This document shows, piece after piece, positions 1 through 5,878 of a stretch of 6,061 bases of DNA. This DNA comes from Candidatus Avimonoglobus intestinipullorum (GTDB taxonomy: Bacteria; Bacillota; Clostridia; UBA1381): contig DVND01000065.1 in NCBI GenBank assembly GCA_018714645.1, forward strand, positions 1 to 6,061, in the 5' to 3' direction. The notes below the pieces were generated by a model. It was given only the letters and a program-made list of their open reading frames with translations. It made no database searches and was not told the DNA's origin. Both the position numbers and the translations under genes were made by a program. Within the stretch, counting starts at the first letter, position 1. Each line of letters opens with the position of its first letter.

Positions 1-329
1 TTTATAAGGACAATATTGAATTGAAGGATAAGGTCGCGTCCCTGAGCGACCAGGTGGAAAAATACAAAAAGATGGAGGAAACCCTTCAAAATTCCATCAT
101 GCTGGCGCAGACCGCGGCGGAGGACATCAAGAAAAACGCCAGCGCGACGGCGGATAACATCATCCACGATGCGCACAGTAAATCCGAGGACATCCTGAGC
201 CAGACCAATTCCGACATTTTGGCAAAGAAAAACGAGCTGGCGTCGCTGAAGATGGAAGTGGAAAGCTATAAGACAAGAATTAAAGGAATTTGCTCCGGAC
301 TACTTGAAATGTTGAACAAAATAGAGTAA
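1..329 (+). CDS. divIVA: DivIVA-family cell division/polarity scaffold, C-terminal part (5' end outside window)
   Basis: The reading frame is open from base 3 to the TAA at 327-329, giving 108 residues with no start of its own; a TTG at 21 lies in the same frame but sits inside the conserved coiled coil, so the gene is simply cut by the window edge. The segment KMEETLQNSIMLAQTAAEDI matches the DivIVA hallmark (IEETLNKSILVAQEAAEDV in B. subtilis). It is followed by an Ala/Ser/Lys/Glu-rich helix and a second coiled coil ending near KTRIKGICSGLLEMLNKIE. About 40 N-terminal residues, including the membrane-binding tip, should lie upstream. DivIVA proteins are cytoplasmic coiled-coil oligomers that gather at negatively curved membrane (septa and poles). 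The protein stops soon after the second coiled coil and lacks the longer acidic C-terminus of the B. subtilis protein. Being just upstream of ileS is the usual Firmicutes arrangement and supports the call. Confidence 0.93.
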   Translation, partial: YKDNIELKDKVASLSDQVEKYKKMEETLQNSIMLAQTAAEDIKKNASATADNIIHDAHSKSEDILSQTNSDILAKKNELASLKMEVESYKTRIKGICSGLLEMLNKIE

Positions 330-335
330 AATATG

Positions 336-371
336 AAGGATGTTAAAAAATGCAGGTTTTTTGACATCCTT
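336..371 (+). other. 15-bp inverted repeat (RNA hairpin) between divIVA and ileS
   Basis: The left arm AAGGATGTTAAAAAA (336-350) pairs with the right arm TTTTTTGACATCCTT (357-371) across the 6-base loop TGCAGG, with 14 Watson-Crick pairs and one G-T pair (344/363). The layout is the reverse of a standard intrinsic terminator: the A6/T6 tract is next to the loop, the G/C-containing part is at the base, and no T-run follows the right arm (TTAAGTTAGG). It may be a weak terminator, an mRNA-processing or stabilising hairpin that uncouples ileS from divIVA, or a protein-binding palindrome. The pairing is seen directly; the function is not known. The right arm contains a perfect TTGACA (361-366), but no -10 element lies at a suitable distance. 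Confidence 0.7.
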
Positions 372-400
372 TAAGTTAGGAACAGAAAGGACGAAACACA

Positions 401-3196
401 ATGTGTGAGAAGTGTCAGGATTATACGAAATCGGTGAATCTTCCGTCAACGGAGTTCCCGATGCGGGGGAACCTGCCCCAGCGGGAACCGGAAACCTTGA
501 AGTATTGGGAAGAAATTGATTTATATGGTAAGCTGAAAGAACGGAACAAAGGGAAAACGCCCTTTGTTTTGCATGACGGCCCGCCCTATGCGAACGGCGA
601 CATTCATACGGGGCATGCGCTGAACAAGATTTTAAAGGATATCATCAACCGCTATAAAAACCTGCAGGGGTATTACGTCCCTTACGTACCCGGCTGGGAT
701 ACGCATGGGCTGCCGATCGAACAGCAGGCCATCAAAAAGCTGGGGATTAACCGCCATGAGGCCGGCCCTGTAAAGTTCCGGCAGGCTTGCCGTGAATTTG
801 CGCAAAAGCAAATTGAGAATCAAAAGGGCCAATTTAAACGCCTCGGCGTTTTGGGGGACTGGGAGCACCCTTATCTGACGCTTCAAAATGAATTTATTGC
901 AAAACAAATTGAAATCTTTGGGGAGATGGCCAAAAAAGGCCTGATCTATAAGGGCCTGAAGCCCGTGTATTGGTGCCCGCATTGTGAGACTGCACTGGCA
1001 GAAGCGGAAATTGAATACGCCGAGGATAAAACCAACTCCATCTATGTAAAATTTGCCGTGAAGAATGACAACGGGCTGTTTGAAGGGTTGGAAAACGTAT
1101 ATTTTGTGATTTGGACAACCACGACCTGGACGCTGCCCGGCAATGTGGCAATTTGCCTGAACCCGGACTTTGAATATGCGCTGGTGAAGATGGATAACGG
1201 CGAGATTTATGTCCTTGCTACGGAATTGATCGAATCCGTGATGAAAGCGGCGAAGGTTGAGGGCGGCTATGAAATCATCCGCCGGTTCCGCGGGCAGGAG
1301 CTGGAAGGGATCACTTGTATGCATCCCTTTATCGACCGGGAATCCCTGGTTATTTTGGGTGACCACGTCACGCTGGACGCCGGTACCGGCTGCGTCCACA
1401 CTGCGCCCGGACACGGCGTGGAGGACTATCAGGTCTGCTTAAAATACCCGCAACTGGAGATTGTCGTCCCCGTGGACAACAAGGGCGTGTTGAATGAGTT
1501 GGCCGGCGAATTCGCGGGATTGTATTATGAAAAATCCAATGAGAAAATCATAGAGAAATTGAAATCCACCAACAATCTGTTGGCGGTGGAAGAAATCATC
1601 CACCAATATCCCCATTGCTGGCGGTGCGACGACCCGATTATTTTCCGGGCGGCGGATCAGTGGTTCGCCTCAGTGGATGCGCTCAAGGATGCGGCGGTAA
1701 AAGCGATACAGGGCGTTAAATGGATCCCCCAATGGGGCGAGGACCGCATCACGAGCATGGTGGTTGACCGCAGCGATTGGTGCATTTCCCGCCAGCGGAC
1801 CTGGGGCGTGCCAATCCCGATATTCTACTGCGCGGATTGCGGCAAGGAACTGATCAACGATGAAACAATCGTCGCCGTCAGCAAGCTGTTCCGGGAGCAG
1901 GGTGCGGATAATTGGTGGGAGCTGGATGCAAAGGATATCCTGCCGGGGGGCACAACATGCCCTGCATGCGGCGGGACGCAGTTCACCAAAGAAAAAGACA
2001 TCATGGACGTGTGGTTTGATTCCGGTTCGTCCCATACGGCGGTTTGTGCGCAGCGGGAAGATTTGGTGTATCCTGCCGACCTGTATCTGGAGGGCAACGA
2101 CCAATACCGCGGCTGGTTCCAGTCCTCGCTTTTGACCAGCGTTGCGACCAACGGGATTGCACCGTATAAAACGGTTATCACCCATGGGATGATCCAGGAC
2201 GGCGAAGGGAAGAAGATGTCCAAATCCAAGGGCAACGCCATTATGCCGGAGGAAATTATGAACAAGTTTGGCGCGGACGTGCTCCGGCTGTGGGTTGTAT
2301 CCGCGGATTACCGCACAGATATGCGGATGTCGCCGGATGCGCTGAAACAATTGTCAGAGGGATACCGCAAAATCCGCAACACGGCGCGGTATATTTTGAG
2401 CAATATCAATGATTTTAACCCCAATCAGGACATCGTTGCATACAACGAGTTGCTTGAAATTGACAAATGGGCGCTGCTGAAGCTGAACCAGGTGGTTGAA
2501 AAGACCATCAAGGCCTATGAGGATTATGAATTCCATATTTTATATAATGCGATTTTGAATTTCTGTATTGTGGATTTGAGCAATTTCTATCTGGACATCC
2601 TGAAATCGCGCCTCTATACGGAAAAGGCGGATTCCAAAGAGCGCCGGAGCGCCCAGACGGCGATGTTCCTGATTTTGGATGCACTAGTGAAGCTGCTGGC
2701 GCCGGTCCTGGCGTATACGGCGGAAGAAATCTGGAAATTCATGCCGCATCTTGCCGGGGAGGATACGCAAAGCGTGATGTTTTCTTCCATGCCGCAGGTG
2801 AATCCGGAATATGAAAATAAGGAATTGGAAGCGAAATGGGAACAGATCATTGCGGTGCGCAATGACGTGAATAAAGCGATGGAGCCGGCGCGGAATGAAA
2901 AGCTGATCGGGAAATCGCTGGATGCAGAAATCACGGTTTATGCAGACGGCGGCAATTATGAATTGCTGAAAGCCATTGAACCGGAGCTGGCGGAGATCTT
3001 CATTACCTCGAAAGCGGCGGTGCTGCCGGCAAACGATGCGCCGGCAGGCGTATTCGCGGGTGAACAGGTGAAGGTGCTGGTGGAAGCGAGCAAATATGAA
3101 AAATGCGGCCGGTGCTGGGTGCATTCCGAAACGGTGGGAACCATCGAAGGTTATGACGGTATCTGCGCGGATTGCGTGAAAAAGCTGACAAAATAG
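401..3196 (+). CDS. ileS: Isoleucyl-tRNA synthetase, bacterial type with C-terminal zinc finger
   Basis: Class I aminoacyl-tRNA synthetase of 931 residues, the usual size, which charges tRNA-Ile in the cytoplasm and hydrolyses mischarged Val. Visible in order: the PPYANGDIHTGHALNKILKD signature (HIGH motif as HTGH, residues 69-72); a CP1 editing domain with WTTTTWTLPGN (about 239-248) and the TAPGHGVEDY motif (334-343) carrying the conserved Asp; the DWCISRQRTWGVPIP block (459-473); DVWFDSGSSH (536-545); KMSKS (605-609); an anticodon-binding helical region (about 650-830); and a C-terminal zinc finger C902/C905/C922/C925. Two further Cys quartets are present: C192/C195 with C406/C409, and C477/C480 with C520/C523. 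The ATG at 401 has the site GAAAGGA (385-391) 9 nt upstream, and no other start fits. No T-box leader precedes it, and a terminator closes the gene. Confidence 0.98.
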   Translation: MCEKCQDYTKSVNLPSTEFPMRGNLPQREPETLKYWEEIDLYGKLKERNKGKTPFVLHDGPPYANGDIHTGHALNKILKDIINRYKNLQGYYVPYVPGWDTHGLPIEQQAIKKLGINRHEAGPVKFRQACREFAQKQIENQKGQFKRLGVLGDWEHPYLTLQNEFIAKQIEIFGEMAKKGLIYKGLKPVYWCPHCETALAEAEIEYAEDKTNSIYVKFAVKNDNGLFEGLENVYFVIWTTTTWTLPGNVAICLNPDFEYALVKMDNGEIYVLATELIESVMKAAKVEGGYEIIRRFRGQELEGITCMHPFIDRESLVILGDHVTLDAGTGCVHTAPGHGVEDYQVCLKYPQLEIVVPVDNKGVLNELAGEFAGLYYEKSNEKIIEKLKSTNNLLAVEEIIHQYPHCWRCDDPIIFRAADQWFASVDALKDAAVKAIQGVKWIPQWGEDRITSMVVDRSDWCISRQRTWGVPIPIFYCADCGKELINDETIVAVSKLFREQGADNWWELDAKDILPGGTTCPACGGTQFTKEKDIMDVWFDSGSSHTAVCAQREDLVYPADLYLEGNDQYRGWFQSSLLTSVATNGIAPYKTVITHGMIQDGEGKKMSKSKGNAIMPEEIMNKFGADVLRLWVVSADYRTDMRMSPDALKQLSEGYRKIRNTARYILSNINDFNPNQDIVAYNELLEIDKWALLKLNQVVEKTIKAYEDYEFHILYNAILNFCIVDLSNFYLDILKSRLYTEKADSKERRSAQTAMFLILDALVKLLAPVLAYTAEEIWKFMPHLAGEDTQSVMFSSMPQVNPEYENKELEAKWEQIIAVRNDVNKAMEPARNEKLIGKSLDAEITVYADGGNYELLKAIEPELAEIFITSKAAVLPANDAPAGVFAGEQVKVLVEASKYEKCGRCWVHSETVGTIEGYDGICADCVKKLTK

Positions 3197-3203
3197 TTTT
3201 TTT

Positions 3204-3236
3204 AAGAAAAGACATAAATATGTCTTTTCTTTTTTT
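3204..3236 (+). terminator. Intrinsic terminator after ileS
   Basis: AAGAAAAGACAT (3204-3215) pairs perfectly with ATGTCTTTTCTT (3220-3231), a 12-bp stem with a 4-base loop (AAAT), and runs straight into seven Ts (3230-3236). It starts 8 bases after the ileS stop codon and precedes the aroB promoter-like element, so it should end most ileS transcripts. The stem is AT-rich, so termination may be incomplete. A separate run of seven Ts (3197-3203) lies just before the stem. Confidence 0.87.
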
Positions 3237-3244
3237 GCGTGTTG

Positions 3245-3253
3245 TGGTACAAT
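3245..3253 (+). promoter_or_regulatory. Putative extended -10 promoter for aroB-lspA-rluD
   Basis: TGGTACAAT contains an extended -10 TG dinucleotide (3245-3246), one spacer base, and TACAAT (5 of 6 matches to TATAAT). The base 17 bp upstream would place a -35 at TTTTCT (3225-3230), a poor match lying in the terminator's right arm; the extended -10 could compensate. Transcription would begin near 3260, leaving a leader of about 24 nt before the preferred aroB start. Its position just after the ileS terminator supports the call, but it is inferred from sequence only. Confidence 0.6.
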
Positions 3254-3268
3254 AGGAGATAAATGTAC

Positions 3269-3275
3269 AGAAGGA
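3269..3275 (+). promoter_or_regulatory. Ribosome binding site that decides the aroB start
   Basis: AGAAGGA lies 8 nt before ATG 3284, an ideal spacing. A competing in-frame ATG at 3263 has AGGAG (3254-3258) only 4 nt away, and that site directly abuts the -10 element, upstream of the predicted transcription start. An ATG at 3275 overlaps the AGAAGGA itself. ATG 3284 is therefore preferred. Confidence 0.7.
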
Positions 3276-3283
3276 TGAAAAAT

Positions 3284-4375
3284 ATGGAACAATTGCATTT
3301 GGACTTGGGCGAAAAAGCCTATGATATTATATTTGAACAGGATTTTGCGCGGCTGCCGGATTGCCTTGTGGCAATCCAGGCGCCCCAAAAGCTGCTGCTT
3401 GTGACCGATTCGACTGTGGATGGCCTTTACGGCAGGGCAGTATTGAAAATGCTCAGGCAGAATGGCTATGACACAGCGGGATTTGTGTTTCCGGCCGGGG
3501 AGGCCCAGAAGCAGATGCAGACGGTGCTGGACATCTGTGAAGCGTGCATTGCGCACCAAATGGACCGGAACAGCATGATCATCGCATTGGGCGGCGGCGT
3601 CGCGGGGGATATGGCGGGATTTGCCGCCGCCATTTACATGCGCGGCATCCGGTATGTGCAGGTGCCGACCACATTGCTGAGCCAGTCCGACAGCAGCGTC
3701 GGCGGGAAAACCGCCATTGATTTTGCAGACGGAAAAAATATTCTGGGCGCATTTCATCAGCCAAAGCTGGTATATATCAATGTTTCCACGCTGAAAACCC
3801 TGCCCAACCGGGAATTCATCTCCGGGATGGGGGAGGTTATCAAACACGGGATCATCCGGGACGCCTCATTTTTTGCATACCTGGAGCAAAACCATGACGC
3901 AATCGCAGCATTGGAGCCAAAGACGCTGATTTCCATGGCGAAAACAAACTGCGGTATCAAGGCGGAGGTGGTCATGCAGGACGAATTTGAAAATGGCTTG
4001 CGTTCAATTTTGAACTTTGGACACACCATCGGGCACGCCGTGGAAAGCTATAAGGGTTATACGCTTTCCCATGGGGAATGCGTCGGGCTTGGGATGCTTG
4101 CCGCGTCTTGGATTGCGCGCGGGCGCGGATTGCTGCCCAATGCGGATTTTACGCGTATTTTGGCGGTGCTTTCCATGTATGGATTCCCCATGAAAACAGC
4201 GCTGAATGATAAAAACAGGGTGCTGGATTTGATGCAGAAGGACAAGAAAAAGGCGGAAGGGAAATTGAAATTTATCCTGCCGGCTTCCATTGGGACCGTC
4301 ATACAAACCCGGGATGTTACAACTGCTGAAATTTTGGGGGCGCTGGAATTTATCAGCTTGGGAGGGACAGTATGA
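3284..4375 (+). CDS. aroB: 3-dehydroquinate synthase
   Basis: Catalyses the second shikimate-pathway step, converting DAHP to 3-dehydroquinate with NAD+ and a divalent metal, on the way to aromatic amino acids. From ATG 3284 the protein has 363 residues, typical for AroB; starting at ATG 3263 would add seven residues (MYRRMKN). The N-terminal NAD-binding half shows LLLVTDSTVDGLYG (37-50) and ALGGGVAGDMAGFAA (101-115), followed by VPTTLLSQSDSSVGGKTAID (127-146). The C-terminal half carries the metal ligands expected from known AroB structures: E184 in GMGEVIKHG, H247 in NFGHTIGHA and H263 in SHGE, plus a Lys-rich DKKKAEGKLKF stretch (320-330). All key residues appear intact. The gene follows the ileS terminator, and its stop overlaps the lspA start by 4 nt, so it probably leads an aroB-lspA-rluD operon. 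Its place between ileS and lspA differs from the Bacillus order. Confidence 0.96.
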   Translation: MEQLHLDLGEKAYDIIFEQDFARLPDCLVAIQAPQKLLLVTDSTVDGLYGRAVLKMLRQNGYDTAGFVFPAGEAQKQMQTVLDICEACIAHQMDRNSMIIALGGGVAGDMAGFAAAIYMRGIRYVQVPTTLLSQSDSSVGGKTAIDFADGKNILGAFHQPKLVYINVSTLKTLPNREFISGMGEVIKHGIIRDASFFAYLEQNHDAIAALEPKTLISMAKTNCGIKAEVVMQDEFENGLRSILNFGHTIGHAVESYKGYTLSHGECVGLGMLAASWIARGRGLLPNADFTRILAVLSMYGFPMKTALNDKNRVLDLMQKDKKKAEGKLKFILPASIGTVIQTRDVTTAEILGALEFISLGGTV

Positions 4376-4944
4376 TTTTATGGGTAATTTTAGTGGCGCT
4401 GATTGTCGGCGCGGATCAATGGGTGAAATACCTGGTTGTTACGAACATCAGCGGCAGCGACATTGTTACGGCAATCCCCGGTGTGATTGATTTTGTCTAT
4501 GTGAAGAACACAGGCGCCGCCTTTTCCATACTGGAAAACAACATCGAGTTATTGAGTGCGATATCCGCATTGTTCTGCATTGGGGTTTTGGTATATTTGT
4601 TGACCCAAAAACCCAAAAACAAGCTGCTGATTTTATCGCTGGCGTTTTTATTCGGCGGGGCTGTGGGCAACGTCATAGACCGTATTTTCCGGGGATACGT
4701 GGTGGATTTTATCGAAACCACATTTATAAATTTTCCGGTGTTTAATATTGCGGATGTTGCGATCACGATTGGCGCTGTATTATTGATTATATATATCCTG
4801 TTTTTTGACAAAAAAGAACAGGAAAAGCTGGCGGCAGCTTTGGCGGAAGAACAGCCGGCCCCTGAAGCGGCGGAACCTGAAATTGCTGAAACGGAAGCGG
4901 GAGAGACAGATGGAGAAAAGGACGCTGACGGCACAAGCGCATGA
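4372..4944 (+). CDS. lspA: Signal peptidase II (prolipoprotein signal peptidase) with acidic C-terminal tail
   Basis: Inner-membrane aspartic protease that removes the signal peptide of diacylglyceryl-modified prolipoproteins. Conserved boxes are all present: GADQWVKYLV (13-22), VKNTGAAFSIL (44-54), GGAVGNVIDR with VVDFIE (95-115), and FPVFNIADVAITIGA (121-135). D112 and D128 best match the catalytic Asp pair known from structures. Four membrane segments are visible at about 2-12, 58-78, 85-101 and 127-145. The family is usually about 150-170 residues; this one has 190 because of a tail (146-190) rich in Glu, Asp, Ala and Pro (15 acidic, 4 basic). With the expected topology the tail would be cytoplasmic. 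GGAGGG (4361-4366) lies 5 nt before the ATG, and the ATGA overlap with aroB suggests translational coupling. The end of the tail overlaps the rluD start. Confidence 0.96.
   Translation: MILWVILVALIVGADQWVKYLVVTNISGSDIVTAIPGVIDFVYVKNTGAAFSILENNIELLSAISALFCIGVLVYLLTQKPKNKLLILSLAFLFGGAVGNVIDRIFRGYVVDFIETTFINFPVFNIADVAITIGAVLLIIYILFFDKKEQEKLAAALAEEQPAPEAAEPEIAETEAGETDGEKDADGTSA
4899..4903 (+). promoter_or_regulatory. Ribosome binding site for rluD inside lspA
   Basis: GGGAG followed by AGACAG places a Shine-Dalgarno site 6 nt before ATG 4910, within the codons for the LspA acidic tail. It supports ATG 4910 over the next in-frame ATG (4952), whose use would cut into the S4 domain, and over the upstream in-frame TTG (4805), which has no such site. 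Confidence 0.65.
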
Positions 4945-5821
4945 CAGTGGCATGCGCGCCGATAAATTCATCAGTGCGCATATGGAGGAGATTTCCCGGT
5001 CTTACGCTGCCGCGCTTTTAGAGGACGGCTTGATTGTGCTTGCAGACGGAAAGGCTGTCAGAAAAAATTATCAGGTGCGGGAGGGCGACGTATTCACGCT
5101 GTCCCTGCCGGAGGCGGAGGTTTTGGCCGCCGTGCCGGAGGATCTCCCGCTGGACATCGTATATGAGGACCGGGATTTGATTGTGGTGAATAAACCGCAG
5201 GGAATGGTGGTGCATCCGGCGGCTGGGAACTATACGGGGACGCTTGTCAATGCGTTGCTGTATCACTGCGGCGGGGAACTGTCCGCCATCAATGGCGTGA
5301 TACGGCCCGGCATTGTCCACCGCATTGATAAAGACACCAGCGGCTTGTTGGTGGCTGCGAAAAACAATGAGGCGCATTTGGCGCTGGCCGCCCAATTGAA
5401 GGAGCGCAAGGCCGTCAGAAAATATGAAGCGCTGGTAAACGGACGGCTGAAAGCGGATGGCACGGTGGACAAGCCGATTGCAAGGAACCCTGCCGACCGC
5501 AAAAAAATGGCCGTTGTACAAGGGGGCCGGGAGGCGGTGACCCATTACCGCATCCTGGAACTATATGACAGATATACGCTGGTGGAATGTACGCTGGAGA
5601 CCGGCCGTACCCACCAAATCCGGGTGCATATGGCCTCCATCGGGCACAGCATTGTGGGTGACCCTGTATATGGAAGCAAAAAAGATCAATTTAAATTAAA
5701 CGGGCAATTGCTGCACGCGAAAACCATTGGCTTTGTCCATCCGCGGACAGGGAAATACATGGAATTTTCGTCCGAGCTTCCGGGATATTTCAAAGACATG
5801 CTGCATAAATTAAAAAAATGA
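4910..5821 (+). CDS. rluD: RluA/RluD-family 23S rRNA pseudouridine synthase with S4 domain
   Basis: Isomerises uridine to pseudouridine in RNA; the RluD subgroup acts on a 23S rRNA helix, but the exact target cannot be read from sequence. The protein has 303 residues, normal for the family. An N-terminal S4 RNA-binding domain (about 14-75: MRADKFISAHMEEISRSYAA and the following strands) precedes the catalytic domain. That domain shows VVNKPQGMVVHPAAGN (92-107), the active-site motif HRIDKDTSGLLV (137-148) with catalytic D140, and GRTHQIRVHMASIGHSIVGD (232-251), then DPVYG (251-255). The start at 4910 overlaps lspA by 35 nt, implying coupled translation. Placement directly after lspA is the standard Firmicutes arrangement (B. 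subtilis ylyB). No clear terminator follows the TGA at 5819-5821, so some read-through into ddl is possible. Confidence 0.94.
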   Translation: MEKRTLTAQAHDSGMRADKFISAHMEEISRSYAAALLEDGLIVLADGKAVRKNYQVREGDVFTLSLPEAEVLAAVPEDLPLDIVYEDRDLIVVNKPQGMVVHPAAGNYTGTLVNALLYHCGGELSAINGVIRPGIVHRIDKDTSGLLVAAKNNEAHLALAAQLKERKAVRKYEALVNGRLKADGTVDKPIARNPADRKKMAVVQGGREAVTHYRILELYDRYTLVECTLETGRTHQIRVHMASIGHSIVGDPVYGSKKDQFKLNGQLLHAKTIGFVHPRTGKYMEFSSELPGYFKDMLHKLKK

Positions 5822-5829
5822 ATAAGACC

Positions 5830-5858
5830 TTGCACGGCGCGGTAATTTGGTATATGAT
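5830..5858 (+). promoter_or_regulatory. Putative sigmaA-type promoter upstream of ddl
   Basis: TTGCAC (5830-5835; 3 of 6 matches to TTGACA, with the strong TTG present) and TATGAT (5853-5858; 5 of 6 matches to TATAAT) are separated by exactly 17 bp. Transcription would start near 5865, leaving a leader of only about 14 nt before the preferred TTG start of ddl. The element begins 9 bases after the rluD stop. Spacing and the -10 are good; there is no experimental support. Confidence 0.55.
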
Positions 5859-5865
5859 AAATGAT

Positions 5866-5870
5866 GGGAG
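5866..5870 (+). promoter_or_regulatory. Ribosome binding site that decides the ddl start
   Basis: GGGAG is 8 nt upstream of TTG 5879, ideal spacing. Three other in-frame starts exist (ATG 5861, ATG 5864, GTG 5870), but all precede or overlap this site and none has a purine-rich site upstream; ATG 5861 and 5864 also lie at or before the predicted transcription start. Confidence 0.6.
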
Positions 5871-5878
5871 TGTACATA

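Noticed and set aside
361..400. Perfect TTGACA (361-366) as the -35 of an ileS promoter
   Set aside because: No acceptable -10 lies 15-19 bp downstream (bases 382-391 are purine-rich CAGAAAGGA). The hexamer is part of the hairpin's right arm.
330..400. T-box riboswitch controlling ileS
   Set aside because: The spacer is only 71 bp and has neither the T-box sequence nor room for a specifier stem.
401..3196. Mupirocin-resistant (IleS2-like) or damaged isoleucyl-tRNA synthetase because the HIGH motif reads HTGH
   Set aside because: The second position of HIGH varies naturally (for example HMGH in Staphylococcus aureus). KMSKS, the editing motifs and the bacterial C-terminal zinc finger are intact, so this is an ordinary bacterial-type enzyme.
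2684..3847. Long open frame of 387 codons on the minus strand across the ileS end, the terminator and the aroB start
   Set aside because: It is antisense to two conserved genes, its His/Phe/Arg-rich product resembles no known protein, and it crosses a terminator and promoter region. Similar antisense frames at 632-1414 and 1670-2350 are also shadows of ileS codon structure.
4805..4833. Perfect TTGACA inside lspA as an internal promoter for rluD
   Set aside because: Bases 4826-4834 contain no TATAAT-like element; the match sits in codons for the end of the last membrane helix and is probably chance.
4805..4909. Upstream extension of rluD to a TTG at 4805, adding a 35-residue Lys/Arg-rich leader that could bind RNA
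   Set aside because: No ribosome binding site precedes TTG 4805. The basic composition is the expected frame-shifted reading of the GAA/GCG-rich codons of the LspA acidic tail, and ATG 4910 has a proper site.
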